A stretch of DNA of 64,000 bases from Tragulus kanchil. Its lineage: Eukaryota > Chordata > Mammalia > Artiodactyla > Tragulidae. The position numbers and the translations under genes are program-made. Location: assembly GCA_022376925.1 (NCBI GenBank), contig JAIOJX010000002.1:131574831-131638830 (forward strand), written 5' to 3'. Below are positions 10,961 through 24,544 of the stretch, in pieces; position 1 is the first letter of the stretch, and each line of letters begins with the position of its first letter. The notes under the pieces are model-generated. The model searched no databases. It saw only the letters and a program-made list of their open reading frames with translations, and was not told the DNA's origin.

Positions 10961-13218
10961 TGATTTTTCCCCATCATTCTTAATGTGGTATATCATATTA
11001 AATGATTTGCTCATGTTGAAACATTCTCAATTCCAAGGGATTAATCACATCACCCATTGAATATTCTGCTTATACTATGTTGTTGTATACAGTTACCTAA
11101 TCTTTTTGAGAATTTTCACATATATATTCATCAAGGATATTGACCCGTACTTTTCTTGAGGCGATTGACGTTGGTATTAAGGTTATGTTGGCTTCACTAA
11201 TTGAGTTGGGAAGTATTCCAGTGTTTTCTGTTGGTCTCAGCCTATTACTAGTCATGCTTTCAGCTAGAAATGCCTGGGAGCACCACCTGAACCCATACTA
11301 TATAGTGAGCCCTGACAGATATTTCCCTAAATAGAGGCAATGTGTAGCTGGGCCCTCCCCAGTAGTTCTTTTTAAATCATAAGACACATCTCAGCAGGTT
11401 TATTATTCACAGTCTTAGGGAATACATGGTATATCTGGGGCCACACAATAATTGTGGATAGAGAAGGAGAGAAAATGGACCAGGAATTCTTCCTTTATTG
11501 GATTGAGGATGGGGTGCCTGGGGTTTTGTGGGTTCACTCTTTATTGGTTAATTCAAAACATGAAGCAAAAATTAAACTGTACAAAGAGAAACACAGGGTC
11601 ACTTAAATTGTCAGTTACTTAAGTCACCCAGGACTTCCTAATAGTAGAAATTCATTGTGGTCAGAAAAAATGGTTGATATAATTTCAATTTTCTTGAATT
11701 TACTGAGGTTTCATCTGTGGCCCAAGATGTGGTCTATCCAGGAGAATGGGCACTTGAGAAGAAAGTGTATTCTTCTTCTTTTGGGTGGAAGGTACTAAAA
11801 ATATCACTGAAATCCATCTCTTCTAATGTGTCATTTAAGGCTTGTGTTTCCTTATTGATTTTCTGTTTTGATGATCTGTCCATTGGTGTAAGAAAGGTGT
11901 TAAAGTTTCCTACTTTTATTGTGTTACTGTCACTTTCTTCTTTTATGTCTGAAAGTGTTTGCCTTATGTAATGAGGTACTCCTGTGTTGGGTGCATAGAT
12001 ATTTATGATTATTATGTCTTCCTCTTGGATTGATCCGTTGATCATTATGTAGCATCCTGCCTTGTCTCTTATAATTTCTTTAAGATTTTTATTGATTTTT
12101 CCCCATCATTCTTAATGTGGTATATCATATTAAATGATTTGCTCATGTTGAAACATTCTCAATTCCAAGGGATTAATCACATCACCCATTGAATATTCTG
12201 CTTATACTATGTTGTTGTATACAGTTACCTAATCTTTTTGAGAATTTTCACATATATATTCATCAAGGATATTGACCCGTACTTTTCTTGAGGCGATTGA
12301 CGTTGGTATTAAGGTTATGTTGGCTTCACTAATTGAGTTGGGAAGTATTCCAGTGTTTTCTGTTGGTCTCAGCCTATTACTAGTCATGCTTTCAGCTAGA
12401 AATGCCTGGGAGCACCACCTGAACCCATACTATATAGTGAGCCCTGACAGATATTTCCCTAAATAGAGGCAATGTGTAGCTGGGCCCTCCCCAGTAGTTC
12501 TTTTTAAATCATAAGACACATCTCAGCAGGTTTATTATTCACAGTCTTAGGGAATACATGGTATATCTGGGGCCACACAATAATTGTGGATAGAGAAGGA
12601 GAGAAAATGGACCAGGAATTCTTCCTTTATTGGATTGAGGATGGGGTGCCTGGGGTTTTGTGGGTTCACTCTTTATTGGTTAATTCAAAACATGAAGCAA
12701 AAATTAAACTGTACAAAGAGAAACACAGGGTCACTTAAATTGTCAGTTACTTAAGTCACCCAGGACTTCCTAATAGTAGAAATTCATTGTGGTCAGAAAA
12801 AATGGTTGATATAATTTCAATTTTCTTGAATTTACTGAGGTTTCATCTGTGGCCCAAGATGTGGTCTATCCAGGAGAATGGGCACTTGAGAAGAAAGTGT
12901 ATTCTTCTTCTTTTGGGTGGAAGGTACTAAAAATATCACTGAAATCCATCTCTTCTAATGTGTCATTTAAGGCTTGTGTTTCCTTATTGATTTTCTGTTT
13001 TGATGATCTGTCCATTGGTGTAAGAAAGGTGTTAAAGTTTCCTACTTTTATTGTGTTACTGTCACTTTCTTCTTTTATGTCTGAAAGTGTTTGCCTTATG
13101 TAATGAGGTACTCCTGTGTTGGGTGCATAGATATTTATGATTATTATGTCTTCCTCTTGGATTGATCCGTTGATCATTATGTAGCATCCTGCCTTGTCTC
13201 TTATAATTTCTTTAAGAT
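10961..13218. repeat. Tandem duplicate D4 (period 1132)
   Basis: 10961-12086 and 12093-13218, with six unmatched bases (ttttat) between. It includes the LTR-like insertion. Confidence 0.96.
11271..11630 (-). mobile_element. LTR-like insertion inside the antisense L1
   Basis: A 360-base segment with no L1 similarity that I can see, bounded on the plus strand by tgcctgggag and gtcaccca (TG...CA form). On the minus strand it carries two AATAAA signals, one followed by cctgctgagatgtg, and a ccaataaag box, as in a solitary retroviral LTR. I could not find a target-site duplication and do not recognise the family. A repeat copy lies at 12403-12762. Confidence 0.45.
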
Positions 13219-15405
13219 CTATTTTTTCTGATATGAGGATTGCTACTCCAGCTTTCTTTTGATTTCCATTTGCATGGAATATATTTTTTCCATCCTCTCA
13301 CTTTCACTCTCTAAGTGGCTTTAGGTCTAAAGTGGATTTCTTGTAGGCATTTCTTATAGACATTTCCTGTGGATTTCTTTGTTTCTGTATTCATTCAGCC
13401 AATCTGTGTCTTTTGGTTGAGGCATTTAGTCTATTTACATTTAAAAGTAATTATTAATACAAATGATCCTATTGTCAACTTTTTAGATATTATGATGGGC
13501 TTGTTTTGTAGATCTTTTTCTTCTTCTCTTGTATTTATTGTCTATATAAGTTCCTTTAACACTTGCAGTAAGGCTGGCTTGTCTGTAAAGCTTTTGATTT
13601 CTCCATCAATTTTTAATGAGATCCTTGAAGGATAGAGTTATCTTGGTTGCAGATTATTTTCTTTCAGTGCTTAAAATATATTTTGCCATTCCCTTCTGGC
13701 CTGCAAAGTTTATACTGAAAGATCAGCTGTTAAACATATGGGGCTTCCCTTGTATGTCACTAGTTGCTTTTCCCTTGCTTCTTTTAGTCTTCTGTCCTTG
13801 TGTTTAATTTATGTTAGCTTAATTAATATGTGTCTTGGCATGTTTCTTCCAGAGTTTATACTGTGTGGCATTCTTTGTGCTTCTTGGACTTGATTGACTA
13901 TCTCTTTACCTATGTTAGGGAAGTTTTTAATTATAATCTCTTCAAAACTCGTCTTGAGGTTGATTCTGTTCTTCAGCAGTTACTTCCATCATTCTATCTT
14001 CCAGCTCACTTATCCTTTCTTCTGCCTCAGATACTCTGCTCCTGATTCCTTCTGGAGAATTTTTTAGTTCAGCAATTAAGTTGTTTGTCTCTGCTTGATG
14101 TTTTTTAAGTTATTGTATTTCTTTGTTCAGTGTGTTAGTTGATTCCTACATTTCCTCTAATATTCTATTTTTGGCATTTGGGATCAATGTTACTGTCATC
14201 CTTTTGAATTCTCGTTCAGAAAGTTTGTCTAATTTCTCCCTATTTTGACTTGCTAGTTAAGTTGTTCCTTAATTTGTGTGGTATTTCTCTGCCTTTTCTC
14301 TTATAATTTCTTTAAGATCTATTTTTTCTGATATGAGGATTGCTACTCCAGCTTTCTTTTGATTTCCATTTGCATGGAATATATTTTTTCCATCCTCTCA
14401 CTTTCACTCTCTAAGTGGCTTTAGGTCTAAAGTGGATTTCTTGTAGGCATTTCTTATAGACATTTCCTGTGGATTTCTTTGTTTCTGTATTCATTCAGCC
14501 AATCTGTGTCTTTTGGTTGAGGCATTTAGTCTATTTACATTTAAAAGTAATTATTAATACAAATGATCCTATTGTCAACTTTTTAGATATTATGATGGGC
14601 TTGTTTTGTAGATCTTTTTCTTCTTCTCTTGTATTTATTGTCTATATAAGTTCCTTTAACACTTGCAGTAAGGCTGGCTTGTCTGTAAAGCTTTTGATTT
14701 CTCCATCAATTTTTAATGAGATCCTTGAAGGATAGAGTTATCTTGGTTGCAGATTATTTTCTTTCAGTGCTTAAAATATATTTTGCCATTCCCTTCTGGC
14801 CTGCAAAGTTTATACTGAAAGATCAGCTGTTAAACATATGGGGCTTCCCTTGTATGTCACTAGTTGCTTTTCCCTTGCTTCTTTTAGTCTTCTGTCCTTG
14901 TGTTTAATTTATGTTAGCTTAATTAATATGTGTCTTGGCATGTTTCTTCCAGAGTTTATACTGTGTGGCATTCTTTGTGCTTCTTGGACTTGATTGACTA
15001 TCTCTTTACCTATGTTAGGGAAGTTTTTAATTATAATCTCTTCAAAACTCGTCTTGAGGTTGATTCTGTTCTTCAGCAGTTACTTCCATCATTCTATCTT
15101 CCAGCTCACTTATCCTTTCTTCTGCCTCAGATACTCTGCTCCTGATTCCTTCTGGAGAATTTTTTAGTTCAGCAATTAAGTTGTTTGTCTCTGCTTGATG
15201 TTTTTTAAGTTATTGTATTTCTTTGTTCAGTGTGTTAGTTGATTCCTACATTTCCTCTAATATTCTATTTTTGGCATTTGGGATCAATGTTACTGTCATC
15301 CTTTTGAATTCTCGTTCAGAAAGTTTGTCTAATTTCTCTTCGCTTATTTTGACTTGTCTATGTGTAAGTTGTTCCTTAATTTGTGTGGTATTTCTCTGCC
15401 TTTTC
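13199..15405. repeat. Tandem duplicate D5 (period 1100)
   Basis: 13199-14298 and 14299-15405. Copy 1 has lost several bases in its last 50 (tctccctattttgacttgct against tctcttcgcttattttgact and beyond). It overlaps D4 by 20 bases. Confidence 0.96.
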
Positions 15406-16299
15406 ATTATTATTATTAATTTTTTAACTAGCTATGTTTGAGATTTCCTTTTCCCAGACTTTGGGTTAGGTCTGTGGGTGATTGGTTCTGTATTTTTGTC
15501 TTGTTTGTTGCTTAGATGGCGCATCTTATTCAGGGTGCTACTGGTGGTTGGGTGATGCCAGGACTTGCATACAAGTACTTTGCCTTTATGGGAGTTCTCA
15601 CTGTTTAATGCTGTCTAGTGTTAGGTATTCTCTGGTGTAGGATCTTAGAGTCTAGGTCTAGTTCGTTATGGCATTAAATGGTATTAAAATATATATATAC
15701 AAATAAGAAATAGAAGGTGTACCTTTAACAGGTGGCAATTAAAATATCATGCAAATACTTCTATCATACTGGAATATACATACAAATATGTACAGCCATA
15801 ACATAACCTAAACAGTCCAAAAAAGTACAGTACAATATGTTACTGTGGCAAATAGAGGAAACCAAGAATGATAGCTATCAGTTAAGAACCCAACTAACTA
15901 AAGCACAAAATGGAGAACAATCCTAGAGCAGGATCCCAATTAGGGATAAAGCAATGGTAACAAAACAGACTAAGAAATATGATGGGAAAAATGAGGAAGA
16001 GAAAGGAAAGATAGAAAAGAAATATAGAATAGTAATGCAAAGTTAAATATAGGAAAATAAAGATTTGTATGTATTAGGGTTTAGTGCATTAGGAAAAGAA
16101 CATCAGAGAGAGCAAAGGAATAGTTGTAGAAAAAATAATAATACATATAAAAAATTAAAAATTAAAACAGAGAGAAAAATATAGACAAACAAAACAAAAA
16201 TAATAAAAACAATAAAAACAAAACTCCCACAGACCCACAAAGGCCAATGTAGGATCAGAAGTATATAACCAAAATAAAATGTGTGATTTAAAAGAAAAA

Positions 16300-16324
16300 A
16301 ATTGGGGTTTTTTTTTTTTTTTTT
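16300..16324. repeat. Poly(T) run
   Basis: A run of about eighteen T within the L1 5'UTR-derived stretch, flanked by A-rich sequence. It could be the tail of a small insertion, but no body is recognisable next to it. Confidence 0.5.
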
Positions 16325-17345
16325 GGTTTTTATTTAAACTTGAATATATTCTATCATACTGATAGGATTGGTAGCTACAACAGCTGAGTGTAATGAAGGG
16401 AAAAAGAAAAAAAAAGGTGGGGGGAGGAGGAAAAATTAAAGGGATGGAGGACAAATCTAGCACCAGTCAAAACATAAAAATAGTGAATGTTTATGTTGTG
16501 GGGACTCTTCTGTCCCTTGCTGACTATTCAGGAATTATGGCCTTATCAGTCTTTTCCTTGCCTCCAGCTGCAGTGAGATCTGAAGCCCTCTTTTACTCTT
16601 TCAGGGTTAAAAGGCACCCCCAGGCTGAGGGTGGGTCAGGCTCTTAAGCATTAATCCAGTTAACCTTTGTTGCTAGGTGGAACTGAGTTCACTCCCTGTA
16701 GTTTGGCCTGGGGCCCAACTATGGGAGGGGTAATGGCATGTCTCTCACAAAGGATCTATTCCTATTCTATCAGAAGCACTGCCACAGTGACCCTGACCCC
16801 ACTGCCAGCCACCATCTACCCCAGCCAGTGTCGGAGACCTCAGAATGCCCAGAGGTGATTTTGGCTCAGTCTCATGTGGGGTCACTGTTCCTTTCTCCTG
16901 GATCCTGGTGCGTAGAGTTCCCAATCCTGCTCGGCAGCTCTACAATGATAACCTTCAAGAAGAATTAAGTGAGACAGCTGTCTTTCTGATGACTGCTCTA
17001 GGGCACTTCTAACACCATGAGGCACTTGAATCCTCAAAAGCAAGCCTGGCTCAGTCTCTTAGGAGCAGTCACTGCTCCTTTCCGGGGGCCTAGTTTGTAA
17101 CAGGCTTTGCGTGCTTGACCCACCCAGTCTCTCTGGTGGGTTTGAGGTTTGATTCTTAAAAGCACCATTGCGCCCCTCCTACCGTCCTGTTGCAGCTTGT
17201 CCTTTGATCTTGGATGTGGGATATCTTTTTTGTGTGTGGTCCAATCCAACCTTCTCCTGTGAATGGTGTTTCAGCAGCTTGTTGCAATTCTGACATTTTC
17301 ACAGGAGCAGATGAGTGCACGACCTTCTGTTCTGCCATCTTAGCG

Positions 17346-17868
17346 CCACCTGTTCCTCCTTTTTATGCCTTCTCTTTGACTGTTTCTCTGAGGTTTCATT
17401 TTATCTCTCTTTTTGTAATAACTTGTAACTTTTTTGTTTTGATATTTTGGTGATTTTTATTTGATATATTACACAACTTACCACAGTCTGACTTCAAATG
17501 GTATTATGCCACTTTGCATCTAGGAAACTGATATTGGTATACTTTTGTTTGTATAATCTAATCCTTCATGCTATTTTGTTGTCTATTTTACTTATACATG
17601 TGTACTTAATTTTTCAGTTGTATTTTGAGGAAGTTGAAAATAAAGAAATGGATATTTACCAATGTATTTAATATTTCCTGTGCTCTCCATTTCTTTGTTT
17701 TTATCTAGGTTTCCATCTGATATTATTTCCTTTCTGACTGATAGACTAGCATTGAGCTTTATTTTAGTGCAGATCTTCTAGTGATTAATTTTTTCAAAAT
17801 TTATGCTTCTAAAGTAGCCTTTAATTATCCTTCACTTTTGAAAGATATTGTCAATGGATATGGAATGT
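17346..17868 (-). mobile_element. Older L1 fragment, antisense
   Basis: A/T-rich antisense L1 sequence, e.g. cctttctgactgatagacta, gatcttctagtgattaattt and ttttgaaagatattgtcaat, typical of the old mammalian L1 ORF2 complement. It abuts the BovB piece. Repeated at 18515-19037. Confidence 0.55.
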
Positions 17869-18280
17869 TGCTGTCCAGGGGACTCTCAAGAGTCTTCTCT
17901 AGCATTACAGTTTGAAAACATCAATTTGTCATCACTCATAGCTTCTTTAGGATCCAAATCTCACATTCATAAATGACTACTGGAAAAGCCATGGCTTTGA
18001 CTATACAGACCTTTGTTAGCAAAGTAATGTCTCTGATTTTTAACACACTATCTAGGTTTGTTGTAGCTTTTTCTCCAAGGAGCAAGTGTCTTTTAATTGC
18101 ATGGCTCTAGTCACTGTCCACAGTGATTCTGGAGTTCAAGAAAATAAAATCTGTCACTGTTTCCACTTTTCCCCATCTATTTTCCATGAAGTGATGGGGC
18201 CAGATGGCATGATCTTAGGTTTTTTAATGTTGAGTTTTAACCCAGCTTTTCACTCTCCTTTTCATCCTCATCAAGAGGCT
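17869..18280 (-). mobile_element. BovB LINE fragment, antisense (copy 1)
   Basis: Complement of BovB (RTE clade) ORF: agcattacagtttgaaaaca, atgactactggaaaagccat, gaccttgttagc-type segment and tgatggggccagatggcatg. It stops at tcaagaggct where the 1.17-kb repeat restarts. The full run of this element is 19038-20690. Confidence 0.85.
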
Positions 18281-19037
18281 TTGCTTGACCCACCCAGTCT
18301 CTCTGGTGGGTTTGAGGTTTGATTCTTAAAGCACCATTGCGCCCCTCCTACCGTCCTGTTGCAGCTTGTCCTTTGATCTTGGATGTGGGATATCTTTTTT
18401 GTGTGTGGTCCAATCCAACCTTCTCCTGTGAATGGTGTTTCAGCAGCTTGTTGCAATTCTGACATTTTCACAGGAGCAGATGAGTGCACGACCTTCTGTT
18501 CTGCCATCTTAGCGCCACCTGTTCCTCCTTTTTATGCCTTCTCTTTGACTGTTTCTCTGAGGTTTCATTTTATCTCTCTTTTTGTAATAACTTGTAACTT
18601 TTTTGTTTTGATATTTTGGTGATTTTTATTTGATATATTACACAACTTACCACAGTCTGACTTCAAATGGTATTATGCCACTTTGCATCTAGGAAACTGA
18701 TATTGGTATACTTTTGTTTGTATAATCTAATCCTTCATGCTATTTTGTTGTCTATTTTACTTATACATGTGTACTTAATTTTTCAGTTGTATTTTGAGGA
18801 AGTTGAAAATAAAGAAATGGATATTTACCAATGTATTTAATATTTCCTGTGCTCTCCATTTCTTTGTTTTTATCTAGGTTTCCATCTGATATTATTTCCT
18901 TTCTGACTGATAGACTAGCATTGAGCTTTATTTTAGTGCAGATCTTCTAGTGATTAATTTTTTCAAAATTTATGCTTCTAAAGTAGCCTTTAATTATCCT
19001 TCACTTTTGAAAGATATTGTCAATGGATATGGAATGT

Positions 19038-20690
19038 TGCTGTCCAGGGGACTCTCAAGAGTCTTCTCTAGCATTACAGTTTGAAAACATCAATTTGTCA
19101 TCACTCATAGCTTCTTTAGGATCCAAATCTCACATTCATAAATGACTACTGGAAAAGCCATGGCTTTGACTATACAGACCTTTGTTAGCAAAGTAATGTC
19201 TCTGATTTTTAACACACTATCTAGGTTTGTTGTAGCTTTTTCTCCAAGGAGCAAGTGTCTTTTAATTGCATGGCTCTAGTCACTGTCCACAGTGATTCTG
19301 GAGTTCAAGAAAATAAAATCTGTCACTGTTTCCACTTTTCCCCATCTATTTTCCATGAAGTGATGGGGCCAGATGGCATGATCTTAGGTTTTTTAATGTT
19401 GAGTTTTAACCCAGCTTTTTCACTCTCCTTTTTCATCCTCATCAAGAGGCCCTTTAATTCCACTTCACTTCTGCCATTTCAGTAGTATCATCTGCATATC
19501 TGAAGTTGCTGGTGTTTCTCCTGGCTATCTTGATTACAGCTTATGAGTCTTCCAGCCTGGCATTTTGTGTGATGTGCTATGCATATAAGTTAAATAAGCA
19601 GAGTGACAATACACAGCCTTGATGTACTCCTTTCCCAATTTTGAATCAGTCCACTCTTCATGTCCAGTTCTAACTTCTTGGCCTTCATACAGGTCTCTCA
19701 GTAGGCAGTAAGGTGGTCTGGTATTTCTACCTCTTTTATAATTTTCCACAGTTTGTAGTAATTCACACTGTCAAAGACTTTCATGTAGTCCATGAAGCAG
19801 AACTAGATTTTTTTTTTAAGTTTTTTGTTTTGTTTTGTTTTTGTCTCTACATCATTATTTATTTTCATCCATCTTTATTCTTTAATGGCATGTGTGGGCC
19901 TCCCATTGCAGTGGCCTCTCTCACTGCAGAGCACCGGTTCTGGGCGCATGTGCTCCAGAACACTGGCTCGTCATTGGACACACTGGTCCAGCCTCTGTGG
20001 CACATGGGATCTTTCCAGGCCAGGGATCAATCCAGTGCCCCTTGCACTGAAAGGCAGATTCTTTATCCACTGGACCACCAGGGAAGCTCATAACTAGATG
20101 TTTTATTGAAATTCCTTTTGTTTTTGTATTTCCAGCAGATGTTGGCAACTTGGTCTTTGGTTCCTCTATCATTTATAAACTCAGCTTGTACATGTGGAAT
20201 TTCTCAGTTCATGTACTGCTGAAGTCTAGCTTGAAGGATTTTCAACAGTATCTTCCTAGCATGTGAAGTGAGTACAATTGTACAGTAGTTTGACATTCTT
20301 TGGCATTCTGAGGGAAATGCTGAATTTTCCAAATTTGCTGGCATATTGAGTGCAGCACTTTAAAAGCACCATCTTTTAGGATTTGAAATAGCTCCACTGG
20401 AATTTTATCACTTCCACTGGCTTTGTTCATAGTAATGCTTCTTAAGGCCCATTTGACTTCATACTCAGAATGTCTGGCTCTAGGTAAGTGACCACACCAT
20501 TGCTGTTATCCGGTCATTAATATCTTTTTTATGCATGTCTTCTGTGTATTCTTGCACCTCTTCTAAATCTCTTCTGCTCCTTGCCATTTCTGCCCCTTAT
20601 TGTGCTCATCTTTGCATGAAATGTTCCCTTGCCATCGCCAATTTTCTTGAAGGGATCTCCAGTCTTTCTCATTGTAATGGGTTTTTAAAT
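19038..20690 (-). mobile_element. BovB LINE, antisense, 1.65-kb piece split by a SINE
   Basis: Continues from agcattacagtttgaaaaca through gatgggg-cagatggcatgatc, tcatctgcatatctgaagtt, catataagttaaataagcag, gtccagttctaacttcttgg, tagcatgtgaagtgagtaca and tttgcatgaaatgttccctt. All are in the order of the BovB reverse-transcriptase region read in reverse. It has many stops in the sense frame, so it is inactive. The CHR-type SINE at 19809-20090 interrupts it. BovB is the horizontally acquired LINE that marks ruminants and supplies the machinery for Bov-tA. Confidence 0.88.
19809..20090 (-). mobile_element. CHR-type SINE inserted in BovB
   Basis: Plus-strand order poly(T), catccatctttattctttaa, gtgggcctcccattgcagtg, catgggatctttccaggcca, ending in accaccagggaagctc. 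The flanks repeat aactagat (19801-19808 and about 20092-20099), a target-site duplication. BovB sequence resumes on the far side, so the SINE is younger than the BovB piece. Confidence 0.85.
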
Positions 20691-22730
20691 ATCTTTTCAT
20701 TGTTCCCTTCAGAAGGCTTTGTTATATAGTAGTTTATGTAGGCTGATGATGTTTCTTGAGGTTTCCTTGTCCTTTTAATCTGTTGAACTTCTTATAAATT
20801 TATTATTCTTGTGAAATTTGGAAAGAATCTGACCATTATATTTTCAGTTATTTTTATGTCTCTGCTTCAAGAACTCCAACACACCTTTACTATGTCACTG
20901 AAACCTGTTTTATAGCTTGTTGTTCCTTTGTTCTTTTAGATGCTTAGTTCTGCAATTTTTTTCCTCTTTTTTGTATTTCTGTATCTCTGTTTTTCTTTTA
21001 CAGTGTCTAAGATGCCCCAAATCCCATCAAGGATATTTTAACTTTAGAAATTTAGGTTTTAATCTAGAAGTTCTATTTCTTTTTAAATATTTTCTATATC
21101 TTAACTTTTTCAATGGATGGGATACAGCTATAATAGTCGTTTTAATGTGTTTTCTCATTTTAACATGAGTGTCAGTTCTAGGTTGATTTCAGTTGATTCA
21201 TTTCCTCATTGTGGCTCATATTTTCCTGCTTCTTACATTTTAGGGTTATGAATATTTTTTTATTCCATGAAATACTCTTTCTCTGTTTTTAGAAAAAGTA
21301 AGTTACTTTTGTTTGATTCTTTCTTGTTTGTTTTGCTTATTCTATACCAATCCCTCTATTACACTACTGAGGAAAGACACTACCCAGTGCCCTTATGGAT
21401 GTTGAAATTCTCTAGCTTGACTGGTAGAAACAAACCCCCTCTCTAGCCCCAGGAGAGTGCCAATACATGTTTTCCCAAATACTTAAATATTTTTTCTTCC
21501 AGCATCAAGTTTTGTTCTTCTGCTCTAGGACCCACCATCTTTTAGGATTTGAAATAGCTCCACTGGAATTTTATCACTTCCACTGGCTTTGTTCATAGTA
21601 ATGCTTCTTAAGGCCCATTTGACTTCATACTCAGAATGTCTGGCTCTAGGTAAGTGACCACACCATTGCTGTTATCCGGTCATTAATATCTTTTTTATGC
21701 ATGTCTTCTGTGTATTCTTGCACCTCTTCTAAATCTCTTCTGCTCCTTGCCATTTCTGCCCCTTATTGTGCTCATCTTTGCATGAAATGTTCCCTTGCCA
21801 TCGCCAATTTTCTTGAAGGGATCTCCAGTCTTTCTCATTGTAATGGGTTTTTAAATATCTTTTCATTGTTCCCTTCAGAAGGCTTTGTTATATAGTAGTT
21901 TATGTAGGCTGATGATGTTTCTTGAGGTTTCCTTGTCCTTTTAATCTGTTGAACTTCTTATAAATTTATTATTCTTGTGAAATTTGGAAAGAATCTGACC
22001 ATTATATTTTCAGTTATTTTTATGTCTCTGCTTCAAGAACTCCAACACACCTTTACTATGTCACTGAAACCTGTTTTATAGCTTGTTGTTCCTTTGTTCT
22101 TTTAGATGCTTAGTTCTGCAATTTTTTTCCTCTTTTTTGTATTTCTGTATCTCTGTTTTTTCTTTTACAGTGTCTAAGATGCCCCAAATCCCATCAAGGA
22201 TATTTTAACTTTAGAAATTTAGGTTTTTAATCTAGAAGTTCTATTTCTTTTTAAATATTTTCTATATCTTAACTTTTTCAATGGATGGGATACAGCTATA
22301 ATAGTCGTTTTAATGTGTTTTCTCATTTTAACATGAGTGTCAGTTCTAGGTTGATTTCAGTTGATTCATTTCCTCATTGTGGCTCATATTTTCCTGCTTC
22401 TTACATTTTAGGGTTATGAATATTTTTTTATTCCATGAAATACTCTTTCTCTGTTTTTAGAAAAAGTAAGTTACTTTTGTTTGATTCTTTCTTGTTTGTT
22501 TTGCTTATTCTATACCAATCCCTCTATTACACTACTGAGGAAAGACACTACCCAGTGCCCTTATGGATGTTGAAATTCTCTAGCTTGACTGGTAGAAACA
22601 AACCCCCTCTCTAGCCCCAGGAGAGTGCCAATACATGTTTTCCCAAATACTTAAATGATTTTTTTCTTCTCCAGCATCAAGTGGTTTTCTCACTTGCATA
22701 AATCTTATCTGAACACTCTAGGGGACCCAC
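20367..22730. repeat. Tandem duplicate D7 (period 1166)
   Basis: 20367-21532 and 21533-22730. The end of copy 1 is collapsed: about 30 bases between atcaagt and ggaccc in copy 2 are missing or changed in copy 1. Confidence 0.95.
20691..22282. other. Intron, no gene; mostly duplicated sequence
   Basis: T-rich intron sequence with no exon I recognise. Positions 21533-21857 repeat the BovB end of 20367-20690. The remainder repeats the intron stretch 20691-21530 in the same order. Confidence 0.6.
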
Positions 22731-24449
22731 TTTAAATCTCTAGAATTTTGTCTCCATGCATCTGTCTCCTCCTAAATATTGTGTCACTTCACCTCACGAG
22801 TGTCTTACTGCCCTGCCTTAAACCCAGGTAGACTACTGGACTCTATCTGGATTACTTTTCAATGTTCTAGAGCTTTGAAACTACCTGGGTAAGCTGGAAG
22901 AATCATGAGGCTTACCTTATTTGTTCACCAACTCTCAGGAATCATTATCCTTTGTTGCCTGATGTCCATTATAAATATTTGCTTCACGTGTGATACAATC
23001 ACATTTCTCATTCTGGGAGCCCTTTGTTATTATTATTTTATGTGCCTTTACTTTTTTCTTATCTTCCTTTACAAAGGCTTCATTATTCCAAGATGCAACC
23101 CTTGACCATAGCATGATGCCTGCTACATAGCAGGCCTTCACTAACTAGTTGAATAAGTTATGGTCACCCAAGGCTGAAAGTAATTCATCACACTTGGTGA
23201 CTTATTGCATACAATAGTTGATAGCAATGGAGAAGTATAAGTTTATACTCTTATCTCTGGTTTGTGCATAGGTGAATTCAGGGCCATTCTCTGATTTAGG
23301 AACTACAGTTAAGGAGTGTCAATTCAGGGGAAAATAATGAGCAGCATTTTAGACATATTGAATTTGGATGGGATACAGCTATAATAGTCGTTTTAATGTG
23401 TTTTCTCATTTTAACATGAGTGTCAGTTCTAGGTTGATTTCAGTTGATTCATTTCCTCATTGTGGCTCATATTTTCCTGCTTCTTACATTTTAGGGTTAT
23501 GAATATTTTTTTATTCCATGAAATACTCTTTCTCTGTTTTTAGAAAAAGTAAGTTACTTTTGTTTGATTCTTTCTTGTTTGTTTTGCTTATTCTATACCA
23601 ATCCCTCTATTACACTACTGAGGAAAGACACTACCCAGTGCCCTTATGGATGTTGAAATTCTCTAGCTTGACTGGTAGAAACAAACCCCCTCTCTAGCCC
23701 CAGGAGAGTGCCAATACATGTTTTCCCAAATACTTAAATGATTTTTTTCTTCTCCAGCATCAAGTGGTTTTCTCACTTGCATAAATCTTATCTGAACACT
23801 CTGGGGGACCCACTTTAAATCTCTAGAATTTTGTCTCCATGCATCTGTCTCCTCCTAAATATTGTGTCACTTCACCTCACGAGTGTCTTACTGCCCTGCC
23901 TTAAACCCAGGTAGACTACTGGACTCTATCTGGATTACTTTTCAATGTTCTAGAGCTTTGAAACTACCTGGGTAAGCTGGAAGAATCATGAGGCTTACCT
24001 TATTTGTTCACCAACTCTCAGGAATCATTATCCTTTGTTGCCTGATGTCCATTATAAATATTTGCTTCACGTGTGATACAATCACATTTCTCATTCTGGG
24101 AGCCCTTTGTTATTATTATTTTATGTGCCTTTACTTTTTTCTTATCTTCCTTTACAAAGGCTTCATTATTCCAAGATGCAACCCTTGACCATAGCATGAT
24201 GCCTGCTACATAGCAGGCCTTCACTAACTAGTTGAATAAGTTATGGTCACCCAAGGCTGAAAGTAATTCATCACACTTGGTGACTTATTGCATACAATAG
24301 TTGATAGCAATGGAGAAGTATAAGTTTATACTCTTATCTCTGGTTTGTGCATAGGTGAATTCAGGGCCATTCTCTGATTTAGGAACTACAGTTAAGGAGT
24401 GTCAATTCAGGGGAAAATAATGAGCAGCATTTTAGACATATTGAATTTG
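22283..24449. repeat. Tandem duplicate D8 (period 1083)
   Basis: 22283-23365 and 23366-24449; one substitution seen (ctagggg against ctggggg). The first 447 bases overlap D7, so that stretch occurs three times. Confidence 0.96.
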
Positions 24450-24500
24450 AGATATTTATTTAAATTGTTATTCCTAATAGGTATTCAAGGATGCAGAACT
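22283..24500. other. Intron, no gene; MIR-like fragment twice
   Basis: Non-coding sequence. Around 23095-23160 (and 24178-24243) the phrase atgcctgctacatagcaggc followed by ttgaataag resembles the 3' end of an ancient MIR SINE. Everything from 22283 to 23365 is repeated at 23366-24449. Confidence 0.5.
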
Positions 24501-24544
24501 ATAGCTTTCAGGAGAGATAATAACTGAAACAGATCATATTATCA

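Larger units (their letters stand above)
10500..17345 (-). mobile_element. L1, antisense, near full structure (ORF2, ORF1, 5'UTR)
   Basis: On the minus strand, from 17345 down: 5'UTR (about 17345-15430, with gccatcttagcgcc at its start), ORF1 region (about 15430-13240), then the ORF2 endonuclease, where a 103-residue open stretch reads NIYAPNTGVPHYIRQTLSDI and TFLTPMDRSSKQKINKETQ. Reverse-transcriptase sequence follows to about 10500. It is interrupted by an LTR-like insertion at 11271-11630. Two tandem duplications (10961-13218 and 13199-15405) lengthen it by about 2.2 kb as assembled. Both open reading frames carry stops; it is not active. Confidence 0.7.
17113..19451. repeat. Tandem duplicate D6 (period 1170)
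   Basis: 17113-18282 and 18283-19451; one A is lost early in copy 2 (cttaaagc for cttaaaagc), and three T are lost in the last 30 bases of copy 1 (gcttttcactctccttttca against gctttttcactctccttttt). Confidence 0.96.
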
